This document shows, in pieces, positions 7,002-14,570 of a stretch of 16,328 bases of DNA. Location: contig LUJP01000088.1 in the NCBI GenBank assembly GCA_001689535.1, positions 1 to 16,328 on the forward strand. The letters run 5' to 3'. The notes below the pieces were generated by a model that saw only the letters and a list, made by a program, of their open reading frames with translations, had not been told where the DNA came from and ran no database searches. The position numbers were made by a program, and so were the translations under genes. The DNA is from Bacteroidales bacterium M5. Its GTDB lineage: Bacteria > Bacteroidota > Bacteroidia > Bacteroidales > Muribaculaceae. How positions within the stretch are numbered: position 1 is the first letter of the stretch; each line of letters starts with the position of its first letter.

Positions 7002-7628
7002 ATGCAGGAAGAATTTTCGTCATCGTTGCTTGAAAACGCCGTTACTGAACTGTCGCGACTTCCCGGAATAGGGCGCAAAACGGCTCTGAGGCTCGCCCTT
7101 CATCTTCTTCGCCGCGACGAGGCCGAGGGAGTGGCATTGGGCGAGGCCATCATAAATATGCGCCGCGGAGTGAAATACTGCGAGATGTGCCACAATATCT
7201 CCGAGACCGATACTTGCGACATCTGCTCCGACCCGCGCCGCGACCACTCGACGGTGTGTGTGGTAGAGGCTGTCAACGACGTGATGAGCATTGAGCGCAC
7301 GCGCCAGTACGGTGGCGTGTATCACGTGCTCGGAGGTGTTATTTCGCCCATGGACGGCATAGGCCCCGATTCCCTAGAGATTGCATCGCTTGTAGACCGC
7401 GTGGCCTCAGGTCAGGTAAAGGAAGTGATTCTGGCCCTCAGCGCCACCATGGAGGGCGATACCACCAATTTCTATATCTTCCGCAAGCTCGAGGACTTCC
7501 CCGGACTGAAAATCACTCAGCTTGCCCGTGGAATGGCGGTGGGCAACGAGCTTGAGTATACCGACGAGATTACTCTCGGTCGCTCCATACAGCAGCGCAC
7601 ACTCTTCAGCGACTCTTTCAAATCCTGA
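7002..7628 (+). CDS. recR: Recombination mediator protein RecR
   Basis: RecR works with RecO (and RecF) to load RecA on gapped DNA during recombinational repair. All landmarks are present in the 208-residue protein: the helix-hairpin-helix SRLPGIGRKTALRLA (18-32), a four-cysteine zinc finger (C60, C63, C72, C75), the Toprim domain starting at TVCVVEA (84-90) with VLGGVISPMDGIGPD (109-123), and the C-terminal LARGMAVGNELEYTDEITLG (174-193), the Walker B-like RecR hallmark. Length is normal for the family (about 200). The frame is open 69 codons further upstream, but that stretch runs through the 3' end of rpoD in another frame and through the hairpin at 6943-6986, so the ATG at 7002 is chosen. 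An acetyltransferase gene follows after 10 bases. Confidence 0.97.
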   Translation: MQEEFSSSLLENAVTELSRLPGIGRKTALRLALHLLRRDEAEGVALGEAIINMRRGVKYCEMCHNISETDTCDICSDPRRDHSTVCVVEAVNDVMSIERTRQYGGVYHVLGGVISPMDGIGPDSLEIASLVDRVASGQVKEVILALSATMEGDTTNFYIFRKLEDFPGLKITQLARGMAVGNELEYTDEITLGRSIQQRTLFSDSFKS

Positions 7629-7638
7629 CACAAATATT

Positions 7639-8157
7639 ATGGAATCTATGAAAATCACTCTCCGTGCTCCCGAACCTTCCGATGTTGACGCCATGTTCAG
7701 AATGGAAAACGACCCTGCGGTGTGGCCCGACGGACACACGCGTGCCCCGCTTTCACGCCATCTGCTTGCCGCGTACGTAGACAATTATACGCCCGACGCT
7801 TTTGCCCAGGGCCAGTTGCGCCTTATGATAGACTGCGACGGTGAGACATGCGGCATGGTCGATCTTTATGATGTGGACGCCCTCAATCGCCGTGCAGGAG
7901 TGGGGATAGTGGTGGAAACTGCAATGCGTGGCCGCTGCATAGGGCGGCGAGCGCTCGAAATCCTCACGGATTATTGCTCCGGGCAGCTCGGCCTCCATCA
8001 GCTGTATGCCGTGGTGAGCGCCGGAAACACTGCTTCAAGAACTCTTTTTGACCACGCAGGATATAAAATATCAGGCTGCCTCCGCAGCTGGGTGAGATGC
8101 GGAGGCAGATATTCCGATGCGTATGTGTATCAGCTTATGCTTCCCGGAAGCTGTTGA
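7639..8157 (+). CDS. GNAT family N-acetyltransferase
   Basis: This 172-residue protein is a Gcn5-related acetyltransferase that would transfer acetyl from acetyl-CoA to an amine. The fold shows in the N-terminal ITLRAPEPSDVDAMFRMEND segment (6-25), the central strand AGVGIVVE (90-97), the acetyl-CoA pyrophosphate loop MRGRCIGRRAL (100-110) and the C-terminal strand-helix LYAVVSAGNTASRTLFDHAGY (about 126-146). Overall it most resembles the RimJ/RimL/SpeG-like branch; the substrate (ribosomal protein, polyamine or other) cannot be assigned. The start is the ATG at 7639, 10 bases after the recR stop; a second ATG three codons later is possible. Its last 23 bases overlap the 3' end of kdsA on the other strand, and a strong hairpin is embedded in its coding sequence at 8076-8108. 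Confidence 0.9.
   Translation: MESMKITLRAPEPSDVDAMFRMENDPAVWPDGHTRAPLSRHLLAAYVDNYTPDAFAQGQLRLMIDCDGETCGMVDLYDVDALNRRAGVGIVVETAMRGRCIGRRALEILTDYCSGQLGLHQLYAVVSAGNTASRTLFDHAGYKISGCLRSWVRCGGRYSDAYVYQLMLPGSC
8076..8108 (-). terminator. Hairpin inside the acetyltransferase gene, possible kdsA terminator
   Basis: The arms 8076-8086 and 8098-8108 are perfectly complementary over 11 bp (CTGCCTCCGCA) around an 11-base loop. It begins 27 bases past the kdsA stop when read on the minus strand, where CCTGATATTTTATA follows, a weak U-rich tail. It may end the seven-gene minus-strand operon while also coding for the acetyltransferase. Confidence 0.45.
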
Positions 8158-8962
8158 TGGCGCTGCGTATGGCAGTCAGGTGCTCCAGAAGCACGGGCAG
8201 CTGAGCCAGAGGAAGCATGTTGGCGCCGTCGCTTTTGGCCACTGACGGATTCTGATGCGTCTCTATGAAAAGACCGTCCGCACCAACGGCTATTCCCGCG
8301 CGCGCTATAGTCTCTATCAGGTCGGGACGGCCGCCTGTCACGCCTTTGGACTGGTTGGGCTGCTGCAGTGAATGTGTGGCGTCAAGAATCACCGGGCATC
8401 CGAATTTCTGCATCTCGGGAATTCCACGGTAATCCACTATAAGGTCCTGATAGCCGAATGAAACTCCTCGTTCGGTCACGGCTACATCCTCGTTTCCGGC
8501 GTCGCGCACTTTCTGCACGGCAAACTGCATTGCCTCGGGTGAAAGGAACTGTCCTTTCTTGATGTTGACGGCTTTGCCGGTGCGGGCAGCTGCCACAAGA
8601 AGGTCGGTCTGACGGCACAGGAAGGCGGGAATCTGAAGAATATCCACATATTCGGCTGCCATCGCCGCCTCTTCGGGCAGATGTATGTCGGTCACCACGG
8701 GGCATCCGAATTCCTTCCTTACTTTGGCGAGTATGCGCAGGGCCTTCTCGTCGCCTATTCCGGTAAATGAGTCGATGCGTGAGCGGTTGGCCTTGCGGTA
8801 GGAACCTTTGAACACGTAGGGAATGCCGAGCCGTGATGTGGTTTCCACTATAGTCTCGGCTATTTCAAGAGCCATTTTCTCGCCTTCTATCACGCAGGGG
8901 CCTGCGAGCAGAAAGAAGTTGCCGGAGGCTGTGAGCCGGCTGAACATATTGTTGTCTGGCAT
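8135..8962 (-). CDS. kdsA: 3-deoxy-8-phosphooctulonate synthase (Kdo-8-P synthase), metal-dependent class
   Basis: KdsA condenses phosphoenolpyruvate and arabinose-5-phosphate to Kdo-8-phosphate in the cytoplasm, the committed step to the inner-core sugar of lipopolysaccharide. The 275-residue TIM barrel carries FLLAGPCVIEG (17-27), KGSYRKANRSRIDSFTG (52-68), VVTDIH (89-94), LQIPAFLCRQTDLL (109-122), NIKKGQFLSP (133-142), DATHSLQQP (194-202) and GGRPDLIE (210-217). C23, H197, E234 and D245 fall at exactly +12 relative to the four metal ligands I recall for Aquifex KdsA (C11, H185, E222, D233), so this is the metal-dependent form rather than the E. coli type, where Asn replaces the Cys. It is the last gene of the minus-strand operon, 11 bases after rsmE, and its 3' end overlaps the acetyltransferase gene by 23 bases. 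Confidence 0.97.
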   Translation of the reverse strand: MPDNNMFSRLTASGNFFLLAGPCVIEGEKMALEIAETIVETTSRLGIPYVFKGSYRKANRSRIDSFTGIGDEKALRILAKVRKEFGCPVVTDIHLPEEAAMAAEYVDILQIPAFLCRQTDLLVAAARTGKAVNIKKGQFLSPEAMQFAVQKVRDAGNEDVAVTERGVSFGYQDLIVDYRGIPEMQKFGCPVILDATHSLQQPNQSKGVTGGRPDLIETIARAGIAVGADGLFIETHQNPSVAKSDGANMLPLAQLPVLLEHLTAIRSAINSFREA

Positions 8963-8973
8963 ATCTGTTTTCT

Positions 8974-9687
8974 TTAATCGGGATTTATCTGGTCGATTAT
9001 GTGGAATGTGTCACAGACCACTATGGCCGCTGTTTCGGTGCGTAGCCGGTTGTCGCCTAAAGTCACGGGAATCCAGCCGCCTTTCAGAGCTGCTTCCACT
9101 TCCGATGAGTCGAAATCGCCCTCAGGGCCAATAAGCACTGCCGCCGAAGTCCACGGACGGTATTCGCGTGCGAGGAGTTTTCTTTCCGATGTGCTGTCGC
9201 AGTGGGCTATAAATTTCTGCTCTGCTGAGCATGAGGCGAGAAATTGCCTGAGGGGTGTCATGGCGTCTATGACCGGAAGTGTGCATTTGAGCGATTGCTT
9301 CATGGCCGACACGGCTATTTTTTCAAGCCTCTCGGTCTTTATCTCGCGCCGCTCGGAGCGGTTGCAGAGCACCGGCACTATGCGGTTCACGCCAATTTCG
9401 GTGAGTTTCTCCACCATCCATTCCATGCGGTCGAGATGCTTGGTGGGAGCCACTGCCACCGTGATCTCCTGGGGCCAGCACAGCGGACTGTTCTGGCAGC
9501 GGAGAATCTCTACGGCCACATGGCGCTGATGGGCGTCGGTGATACGGCAGGCATACAGGTTTCCCTGGCCGTCTGTCACTTCCAGCTCGTCGCCCGGACG
9601 CATGCGGAGCACTCTCACGGCGTGGCCCGAGTCGCTTTCAGGCAGGGTAAGCGTCTGTTCTATATCGGGGGCGTAGAAGCGTATCAT
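8974..9687 (-). CDS. rsmE: 16S rRNA (uracil(1498)-N(3))-methyltransferase RsmE
   Basis: RsmE methylates N3 of U1498 in helix 44 of 16S rRNA using S-adenosylmethionine. The 237-residue protein has an N-terminal PUA-like domain (1-70, with FYAPDI and SGHAVRVLRMRPGDELEVTDG) and a C-terminal SPOUT (trefoil-knot) methyltransferase domain: MEWMVEKLTEIGVNRIVP (88-105), the QS region at 131-132, IGPEGDFDSSEVE (186-198) and the SAM-binding knot LGDNRLRTETAAI (210-222). LGDNRLRTETA differs slightly from the usual LG..ILRTETA. Length is normal. It lies 8 bases after the NupG-like transporter gene and 11 before kdsA. Confidence 0.96.
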   Translation of the reverse strand: MIRFYAPDIEQTLTLPESDSGHAVRVLRMRPGDELEVTDGQGNLYACRITDAHQRHVAVEILRCQNSPLCWPQEITVAVAPTKHLDRMEWMVEKLTEIGVNRIVPVLCNRSERREIKTERLEKIAVSAMKQSLKCTLPVIDAMTPLRQFLASCSAEQKFIAHCDSTSERKLLAREYRPWTSAAVLIGPEGDFDSSEVEAALKGGWIPVTLGDNRLRTETAAIVVCDTFHIIDQINPD

Positions 9688-9695
9688 ATTTTTGT

Positions 9696-11030
9696 TTATT
9701 CAGGTGAAATCATTCCTTCGGGTGCGGCAGGAGCGCTTTCGGCCTGCTCTTCCGAGAGTTTTGGCGCCGGGGTGTCGTCGCGGAACACTATCCAGAACAT
9801 CACGGCCACAATGAGCGCGTAGGCGGCGAATATGAGCCATGCCGTGTGCCATCCCTCCACCTGCTCGATGCCTGCGGGGCGAGAGAACACGAGGTGGTTG
9901 GCTACCGCTCCGGCTCCAAGTGTGCCTATGGTGGCGCCGATGCCGTTGGTCATGAGCATGAACAGTCCCTGGGCGCTCGAGCGCATCTCGGGCGAGGTCT
10001 GCTTGTCGACGTAGAGCGAGCCTGAGATATTGAAGAAGTCAAAAGCCACGCCGTAGACTATCATGGAGAGGATGAAGAGCCATACGCCTGAGCCGGGGTT
10101 GCCGATGCCGAAGAATCCGAAGCGGAGCACCCACGCGAACATGGCTATGAGCATCACGCCTTTTATGCCGAAACGTTTCAGACAGTAGGGTATCAGAAGG
10201 ATGCACAGTGTCTCGGAAACCTGCGAGAGCGAAATCAGAGCCGTGGCGTTGCGTGCTCCCCACGCCTCGGCATACTCTGCTACCGAGGCAAAGCCGGATA
10301 TGAATGAGCTGCCATAGGAATTGGTGATCTGGAGCGATACGCCCAGAAACATGGAGAAGATGAAAAACACCGCCATCCTGCGCGTGCGGAAAAGGCTGAA
10401 TGCCTTCAGACCCAGGGCATCGGCCAGCGAAGCGCTGTTGGCCCGGCATGTGGGGCAGGAGGGCATGGTCAAGGCGTATGCGGCCAGAATAAGGCTGAAT
10501 ATGGCCGAGGCGAAGAACTGCCCGTAGGAGGAGGCCAGCTGAACACCGTCTATTTTCATGAAATTTACCAGCAGCATGGCCACTATGAAGCCCACGGTTC
10601 CCCATACGCGTATGGGCGGGAAGTGTTTCACCGTGTCGAGTCCGGCGCGGGAAAGGGCATTGTAGGCTACCGAATTGGCCAGACCGATGGTGGGCATGTA
10701 GAATGCCACGCTTACGGTGTAGAGGGTGAACAGCGGCCCGAACATCGGTTGGGAGGTTGTGGCGCAGTAAAGTCCGGCGGCTCCCATGGCCAGGCCGGCT
10801 ATGAGATGGCAGAGGCTGAGCATGCGCTGGGCCTGTATCCAGCGGTCGGCAGCTATGCCTATGAGCGCGGGCATTATTATGGATACGAGTCCCTGCACGG
10901 TATAGAACCAGTAGATATCCTGGGCCAGTCCTATCGACGAGAGATAGATGCCCAGTGAGATGAGGTAGGAACCCCAGACGGCGAAGTTGAGGAAATTGAG
11001 CGCCGAGAGTTTTATTTTTATGGTATTCAT
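9696..11030 (-). CDS. nupG: NupG-like nucleoside:H+ symporter (MFS)
   Basis: This 444-residue protein of the major facilitator superfamily has about 12 hydrophobic helices and would import nucleosides with protons across the inner membrane. As I recall E. coli NupG, several blocks match closely: the N-terminal KLSALNFLNFAVWGSYL, then FPPIRVWGTVGFI (136-148), MAVFFIFSMFLGVSLQITN (about 219-237) and SMIVYGVAFDFFNISGSLYV (about 326-345) followed by SAQGLFMLMTNGIG. The substrate class is therefore well supported, but specificity is not proven. It ends in an Ala/Pro/Glu-rich cytoplasmic tail of about 25 residues, longer than in NupG as I recall it. It lies 33 bases after the BFN-UVR gene and 8 before rsmE. 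Confidence 0.92.
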   Translation of the reverse strand: MNTIKIKLSALNFLNFAVWGSYLISLGIYLSSIGLAQDIYWFYTVQGLVSIIMPALIGIAADRWIQAQRMLSLCHLIAGLAMGAAGLYCATTSQPMFGPLFTLYTVSVAFYMPTIGLANSVAYNALSRAGLDTVKHFPPIRVWGTVGFIVAMLLVNFMKIDGVQLASSYGQFFASAIFSLILAAYALTMPSCPTCRANSASLADALGLKAFSLFRTRRMAVFFIFSMFLGVSLQITNSYGSSFISGFASVAEYAEAWGARNATALISLSQVSETLCILLIPYCLKRFGIKGVMLIAMFAWVLRFGFFGIGNPGSGVWLFILSMIVYGVAFDFFNISGSLYVDKQTSPEMRSSAQGLFMLMTNGIGATIGTLGAGAVANHLVFSRPAGIEQVEGWHTAWLIFAAYALIVAVMFWIVFRDDTPAPKLSEEQAESAPAAPEGMISPE

Positions 11031-11063
11031 GGCTTGAAACGGATATTAGCGGAATATGTGGGG

Positions 11064-11720
11064 TCAATCGTTTTTCTTGTTTCGCAGAATCTCTGCCACG
11101 CGGGCTGCCTCTTCGTAGTTTTCATTGTCGATGAGCCGTTGAAGCGTGCGCTCGAGTTCCTCCATGGTATAGTTCTCATAGCGTGGTTCCGTTTCCACAT
11201 CGGCCGGAAGGTCGAAGCCTGACATCCGGCGCACGTTGCCGCTCTGCGGAGTCTCCTCGCTGTCGTCGCTGTCGTCGGTATCGTCTGTGTCGTCGCCGTG
11301 CGTTTCCATCAGGAATCCTGTCTCGTCAAGAATCTCGGGAGTGGTGTAGATGGGCGCGTGGGTGCGCATGGCTATCGCTATGGCGTCGGATGTGCGCGAG
11401 TCTATCACCACGGTGCGGTCGCCGTCGGTAAAGGTGAGTTCCGAGGAGAATATGCCGTCCTCGAACTTATAGATGAACACTTCCTTGAGTTTAACCCCGA
11501 AAGCATGGGCGAAACTTACAAACAGGTCGTGGGTCATGGGGCGCGGAGGCACTATGCTTTCAAGGCGCAAGGCTATCGACTGGGCTTCGGCGGCTCCGAT
11601 CACAACGGGTATGCGGTATGGGCCGTCCACTTGTGCCAGAATCAGGGCGTAGGCTCCCGACTGTATCTGGGAGTAGGATATTCCGAGCACTGAAAGCCTT
11701 ATTCGTGAGTCGGTGTTCAT
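11064..11720 (-). CDS. Bifunctional nuclease (BFN/DUF151) domain protein with C-terminal UVR motif
   Basis: The 218-residue protein fuses two modules. Residues 5-135 form a BFN (DUF151) domain, with IPVVIGAAEAQSIALRLE (37-54), RPMTHDLF (60-67) and VVIDSRTSDAIAIAMR (104-119). Members have been reported to have RNase and DNase activity, though many are uncharacterised. After an acidic linker (DDTDDTDDSDDSEE, 143-156) and a variable stretch, residues 183-216 form a UVR motif (NYTMEELERTLQRLIDNENY, then EEAARVAEILRN), the helical hairpin by which UvrB and UvrC and some Clp-associated proteins make contacts. A role in nucleic-acid damage or protein-complex recruitment is inferred. It is cytoplasmic (no signal sequence) and sits in the operon between mnmA (30 bases) and the nucleoside transporter (33 bases). 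Confidence 0.9.
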   Translation of the reverse strand: MNTDSRIRLSVLGISYSQIQSGAYALILAQVDGPYRIPVVIGAAEAQSIALRLESIVPPRPMTHDLFVSFAHAFGVKLKEVFIYKFEDGIFSSELTFTDGDRTVVIDSRTSDAIAIAMRTHAPIYTTPEILDETGFLMETHGDDTDDTDDSDDSEETPQSGNVRRMSGFDLPADVETEPRYENYTMEELERTLQRLIDNENYEEAARVAEILRNKKND

Positions 11721-11750
11721 TTATGGAGTGATGTTTGTTTTTACGGTGGA

Positions 11751-12848
11751 TTATGATTGCGCGGAAGTGCCGGTGATTACGGCGCGACCGGTGATGATTC
11801 CGCTCCCCAGGCATATTGACGAGGAGGTGTCATAGACCACGGCGAACTGTCCCGGCGCTATGCCCTGGACTCTGGTGTCGGATTCTATCAGGTATTCGCC
11901 GTCGCCGAGCCGCGTCAGGGTGCCGTGGAGAAATTCCGGTGTGTGGCGGTTTTTGAAGGTGATGGGACGGTGGTCGCAGTCCGTGCCCCACGGATCGCCC
12001 GATATCCAGTGCATTTCCTGCAGGTGCAGGGTTCGTCCGTACTGTTTTTCGGTATCGTAGCCGCGCGACACGTAGATGGCGTTGTTGTCAACGCATTTTT
12101 TTACCACGAACCATGGGCCGCCGCTCAGTCCGAGTCCTTTGCGCTGGCCTATGGTGTGGAACCAGTAGCCGCGGTGCTCGCCGAGCTTGCGCCCTGTCTC
12201 TATCTCTATTATGGGGCCGGGTCGCTCGCCGAGATGGCGGCGTATGAAGTCGTTGTAGTTTATCTTGCCGAGGAAGCATATTCCCTGGCTGTCGCGGCGC
12301 CGGGCGTTGGGCAGCGAGGTGAGTTCGGCTATGCGGCGCACCTCGGCCTTGGGAAGGTCGCCGATGGGGAACATCAGGTGGCAGAGCTGCTTGTATGAAA
12401 TCCGTGCAAGGAAGTCGGTCTGGTCCTTCACCGGGTCGGGGGCGGTGCCAAGGTATGTGCGGCCGTCGATATTGCGTATGGTGGCGTAATGGCCGGTGGC
12501 GGTAGCGTCGAACTCGTGGCCCACGCGCTCCTCGAAATACCCGAATTTGATCATCTTGTTGCACATTATGTCGGGGTTCGGGGTCAGTCCCTCCTTGACG
12601 GTGCGCAAGGCATAGGCCATCACGTTGTCCCAGTATTCCTGATGCAGGGGCACAATGTCGAGGGGCAGGTGGTAGCGCGCGGCTATAAGGCTGCACATCT
12701 CTATGTCCTCCTCGGCGGCGCAGTCGCCCTCGTCGGTGTCAAGTCCTATGCGTATGTAGAACAGATGGGGATTATGGCCTTGTTCCACCAGACGGTGCAC
12801 GGCCACGGCGCTGTCAACGCCTCCCGATATAAGCATTGCGATGTTCAT
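11751..12848 (-). CDS. mnmA: tRNA-specific 2-thiouridylase MnmA
   Basis: MnmA thiolates U34 of tRNA-Lys, -Glu and -Gln, taking sulfur from a persulfide relay and activating the uridine with ATP. The 365-residue protein has the PP-loop SGGVDS (8-13), the catalytic cysteine in TPNPDIMCNKMIKFG (C96), the second persulfide cysteine in DSQGICFLG (C191), the ATGHYA segment (117-122) and GYWFHTIGQRKGLGLSGGPWFV (about 221-242). The C-terminal beta-barrel follows, with LIESDTRVQGIAPGQFAVVYD (about 325-345). Length and motifs are normal. It is third in the operon, 28 bases after doxX and 30 before the BFN-UVR gene. Confidence 0.96.
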   Translation of the reverse strand: MNIAMLISGGVDSAVAVHRLVEQGHNPHLFYIRIGLDTDEGDCAAEEDIEMCSLIAARYHLPLDIVPLHQEYWDNVMAYALRTVKEGLTPNPDIMCNKMIKFGYFEERVGHEFDATATGHYATIRNIDGRTYLGTAPDPVKDQTDFLARISYKQLCHLMFPIGDLPKAEVRRIAELTSLPNARRRDSQGICFLGKINYNDFIRRHLGERPGPIIEIETGRKLGEHRGYWFHTIGQRKGLGLSGGPWFVVKKCVDNNAIYVSRGYDTEKQYGRTLHLQEMHWISGDPWGTDCDHRPITFKNRHTPEFLHGTLTRLGDGEYLIESDTRVQGIAPGQFAVVYDTSSSICLGSGIITGRAVITGTSAQS

Positions 12849-12876
12849 GTGGATGATTGGGGCGGTGAAGGGGGGA

Positions 12877-13386
12877 TTACTTTTCGCCTATTATTTCGGT
12901 CTCGGTGTGGTTGGTGTTCTCGAGATAGAAGTAGGAGAAGAAGTAGTCGAGCGATATTTTACCGGGGCCGAGAAGCATTATTGTAGCGTAGATGCCTATG
13001 AACATTATGGGCACGTAGCCGGGTTCGGTGCAGTCTATTGTCATCGACATGGTGTCCGACATGAGGTCGTGCAGAATGTAGTGCTCGGCCGCAATCATGG
13101 AAATGATTGGTGGAATACACGATAGGCGCGTGAGAAATCCCACCATTATGAGCAGGGAGCAGATGAGCTCTACGCAAATCATAAGGATGAGGCATGTTTC
13201 CGACGACATGCCCAGCGCGGTGGGAAACACATGCCGGAGCTCGGAGAATCCTATGAGCTGGCGTATGCCGAAGTGAATGAACATTACGCCCACGAACAGC
13301 CGCAGGAACAGGCGTCCAAGGTTGCTGTAGGTGTAGCGCGAGAATTTCACGAATAATCTTCCGGCTTTGTCGGTCAATGCGTTCAT
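12877..13386 (-). CDS. DoxX family inner-membrane protein
   Basis: This 169-residue protein has four hydrophobic segments at about 24-45, 64-86, 89-103 and 124-142, with GRLFLRLFVGVMFIHFGIRQ (24-43), the amphipathic first helix typical of DoxX. DoxX-type proteins are often linked to quinone or thiol redox chemistry: in mycobacteria DoxX has been described in a membrane oxidoreductase complex with a thiosulfate sulfurtransferase and superoxide dismutase. Here it lies directly after a gene for a secreted CxxC thioredoxin-fold protein, which fits a redox pair, but the reaction is unknown. It has four cysteines in or near the helices (C65, C71, C76, C90) and one in a loop (C119). Confidence 0.85.
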   Translation of the reverse strand: MNALTDKAGRLFVKFSRYTYSNLGRLFLRLFVGVMFIHFGIRQLIGFSELRHVFPTALGMSSETCLILMICVELICSLLIMVGFLTRLSCIPPIISMIAAEHYILHDLMSDTMSMTIDCTEPGYVPIMFIGIYATIMLLGPGKISLDYFFSYFYLENTNHTETEIIGEK

Positions 13387-13407
13387 GGCTATGTGGGGGT
13401 TGAGAGG

Positions 13408-14325
13408 TTACTGTTTGTGTGCGGCGGGGGTGCGCTTGGGATGGAAGGCGGAGAGGATGGAGAGCACAGCCTCGGCGTTGTCGGTCTTGAGCTGTATCAG
13501 TCCCTGGTGGTCGATGAGGTAGAGGGTGGGGGAGCGGCGTATGTCGTAGACTTCGTCGATGTCAGGGGCTGCTCCAACGGTCCAGGAGGTGGGATAAGAG
13601 GCGGTAGCGTTCAGCCACAGCGGGTCGGTGCCGTCGGTGGGAGTGATGCTCACAATGTCTACAACTCCGGTCTCCACGAGCTTCTGGGTATGGAGGTCGG
13701 CGTCGAGGCGCACGCGGGCCAGGCGGCAATCGGTGCAGTCGGGGTCGTTGAAGAAGAGCACGGTCACACGCGCGGTGGTGTCGGGCTGGAAGGTGCGCCG
13801 GAGTCCTTCGGGGGTGGTGAATTCGAATTCAGGCGCTTTCATTCCGCGCTGGGTGCGCGAGAGTGTACGGGCCTGATGCTCGAAGCGCATCTTGGCGTTG
13901 CGGTTCACGCCGCGGTTGTCGGCCACGGCCTGGGCGAACAGCACGTAAAGCTCGTCGCTGGGAAGCAGGGCGGTGTCGGCATAGAGCTTGCCCTCGGCGA
14001 GTTCGGCGATGAACAGAAGATCTTCCGGCTTTTTGATTGACTTGAGGAATTTGCTCACCGAAGCCTTGGCCTTGGTGGCTGTGGCGTGGGGCATGAAGTT
14101 GATGTAGGTATCGAATGCCTCAGCCATTTTCGGGCGGGAGGAAAACACTTTTTTCATGTCGGCGAAATCCCAGTAGTGCTCCACCATGTAGTCGAGGCGT
14201 TTGTCAAACGATTTTATGGAGTCGGGGATTATGGGCAGCTGGAAATAGGGCTGCTGGGCGGTCTGCGCTTTCATGGTGCCTACGCAGGCAAGGAAAAGGG
14301 ATAGTAAGGCTATCAGTTTGTTCAT
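13408..14325 (-). CDS. Secreted DUF5106-like/thioredoxin-fold protein with CTDC motif
   Basis: The 305-residue product has a signal peptide (1-21, cleaving after ...VGTMKAQ). An alpha-helical N-terminal region at about 30-160 resembles the DUF5106 domain of Bacteroidota, and a thioredoxin/TlpA-like domain spans about 163-295. The latter begins MKAPEFEFTTPEG (162-174) and contains the active-site-like FFNDPDCTDCRLA (191-203; C197, C200), followed by the conserved cis-Pro segment RRSPTLYLID (263-272). A periplasmic disulfide reductase or oxidase role is inferred from this fold; no partner or substrate is proven. CTDC is not the usual CGPC/CPPC, so its redox potential could differ. It is the first gene of the seven-gene operon, 21 bases before doxX, and starts at the ATG at 14325. 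Confidence 0.82.
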   Translation of the reverse strand: MNKLIALLSLFLACVGTMKAQTAQQPYFQLPIIPDSIKSFDKRLDYMVEHYWDFADMKKVFSSRPKMAEAFDTYINFMPHATATKAKASVSKFLKSIKKPEDLLFIAELAEGKLYADTALLPSDELYVLFAQAVADNRGVNRNAKMRFEHQARTLSRTQRGMKAPEFEFTTPEGLRRTFQPDTTARVTVLFFNDPDCTDCRLARVRLDADLHTQKLVETGVVDIVSITPTDGTDPLWLNATASYPTSWTVGAAPDIDEVYDIRRSPTLYLIDHQGLIQLKTDNAEAVLSILSAFHPKRTPAAHKQ

Positions 14326-14406
14326 CAGTGTTTTTGTCTTTTTGATGTTTGACGTCCCCGGAAATGCCGGCGCTATGCAATCCGGCGGTTCTTACGGACT
14401 TAACTA

Positions 14407-14438
14407 CAAAATTACGAATTCTCTTGTGAATGATGAAA
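14407..14438 (-). promoter_or_regulatory. Main promoter of the seven-gene minus-strand operon
   Basis: Read on the minus strand, TTTC (14438-14435), 20 bases, then TAATTTTG (14414-14407) match the Bacteroidota pattern TTTG-N20-TAnnTTTG, with an exact -7 box. Transcription would start near 14400 and give a leader of about 75 bases that contains a GCCGG/CCGGC hairpin. Confidence 0.6.
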
Positions 14439-14532
14439 TTTTTTACTGCGGGCATTGCCCGGAAAACTCCTTAAAACCGCCCGTGTTAACATATTTTGTG
14501 GAAGTGGCGAGGTTTCGATTGAGGCTGCAGTG

Positions 14533-14563
14533 TTGTGCGGACGCCCGAAAACCTTTAAATTTG
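14533..14563 (+). promoter_or_regulatory. Promoter of the YolD-like gene, predicting a near-leaderless mRNA
   Basis: TTG at 14533-14535, 20 bases, then TAAATTTG at 14556-14563 is a full match to the Bacteroidota consensus. The ATG follows only 7 bases after the -7 box, so transcription should start at or within a few bases of the ATG. No Shine-Dalgarno can fit. Confidence 0.6.
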
Positions 14564-14570
14564 TTTCACT

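Noticed and set aside
10039..11067. Open frame of 342 codons on the minus strand inside the NupG-like gene
   Set aside because: Its His/Arg/Pro-rich composition is typical of an out-of-frame reading. The NupG-like frame has 12 helices and family motifs.
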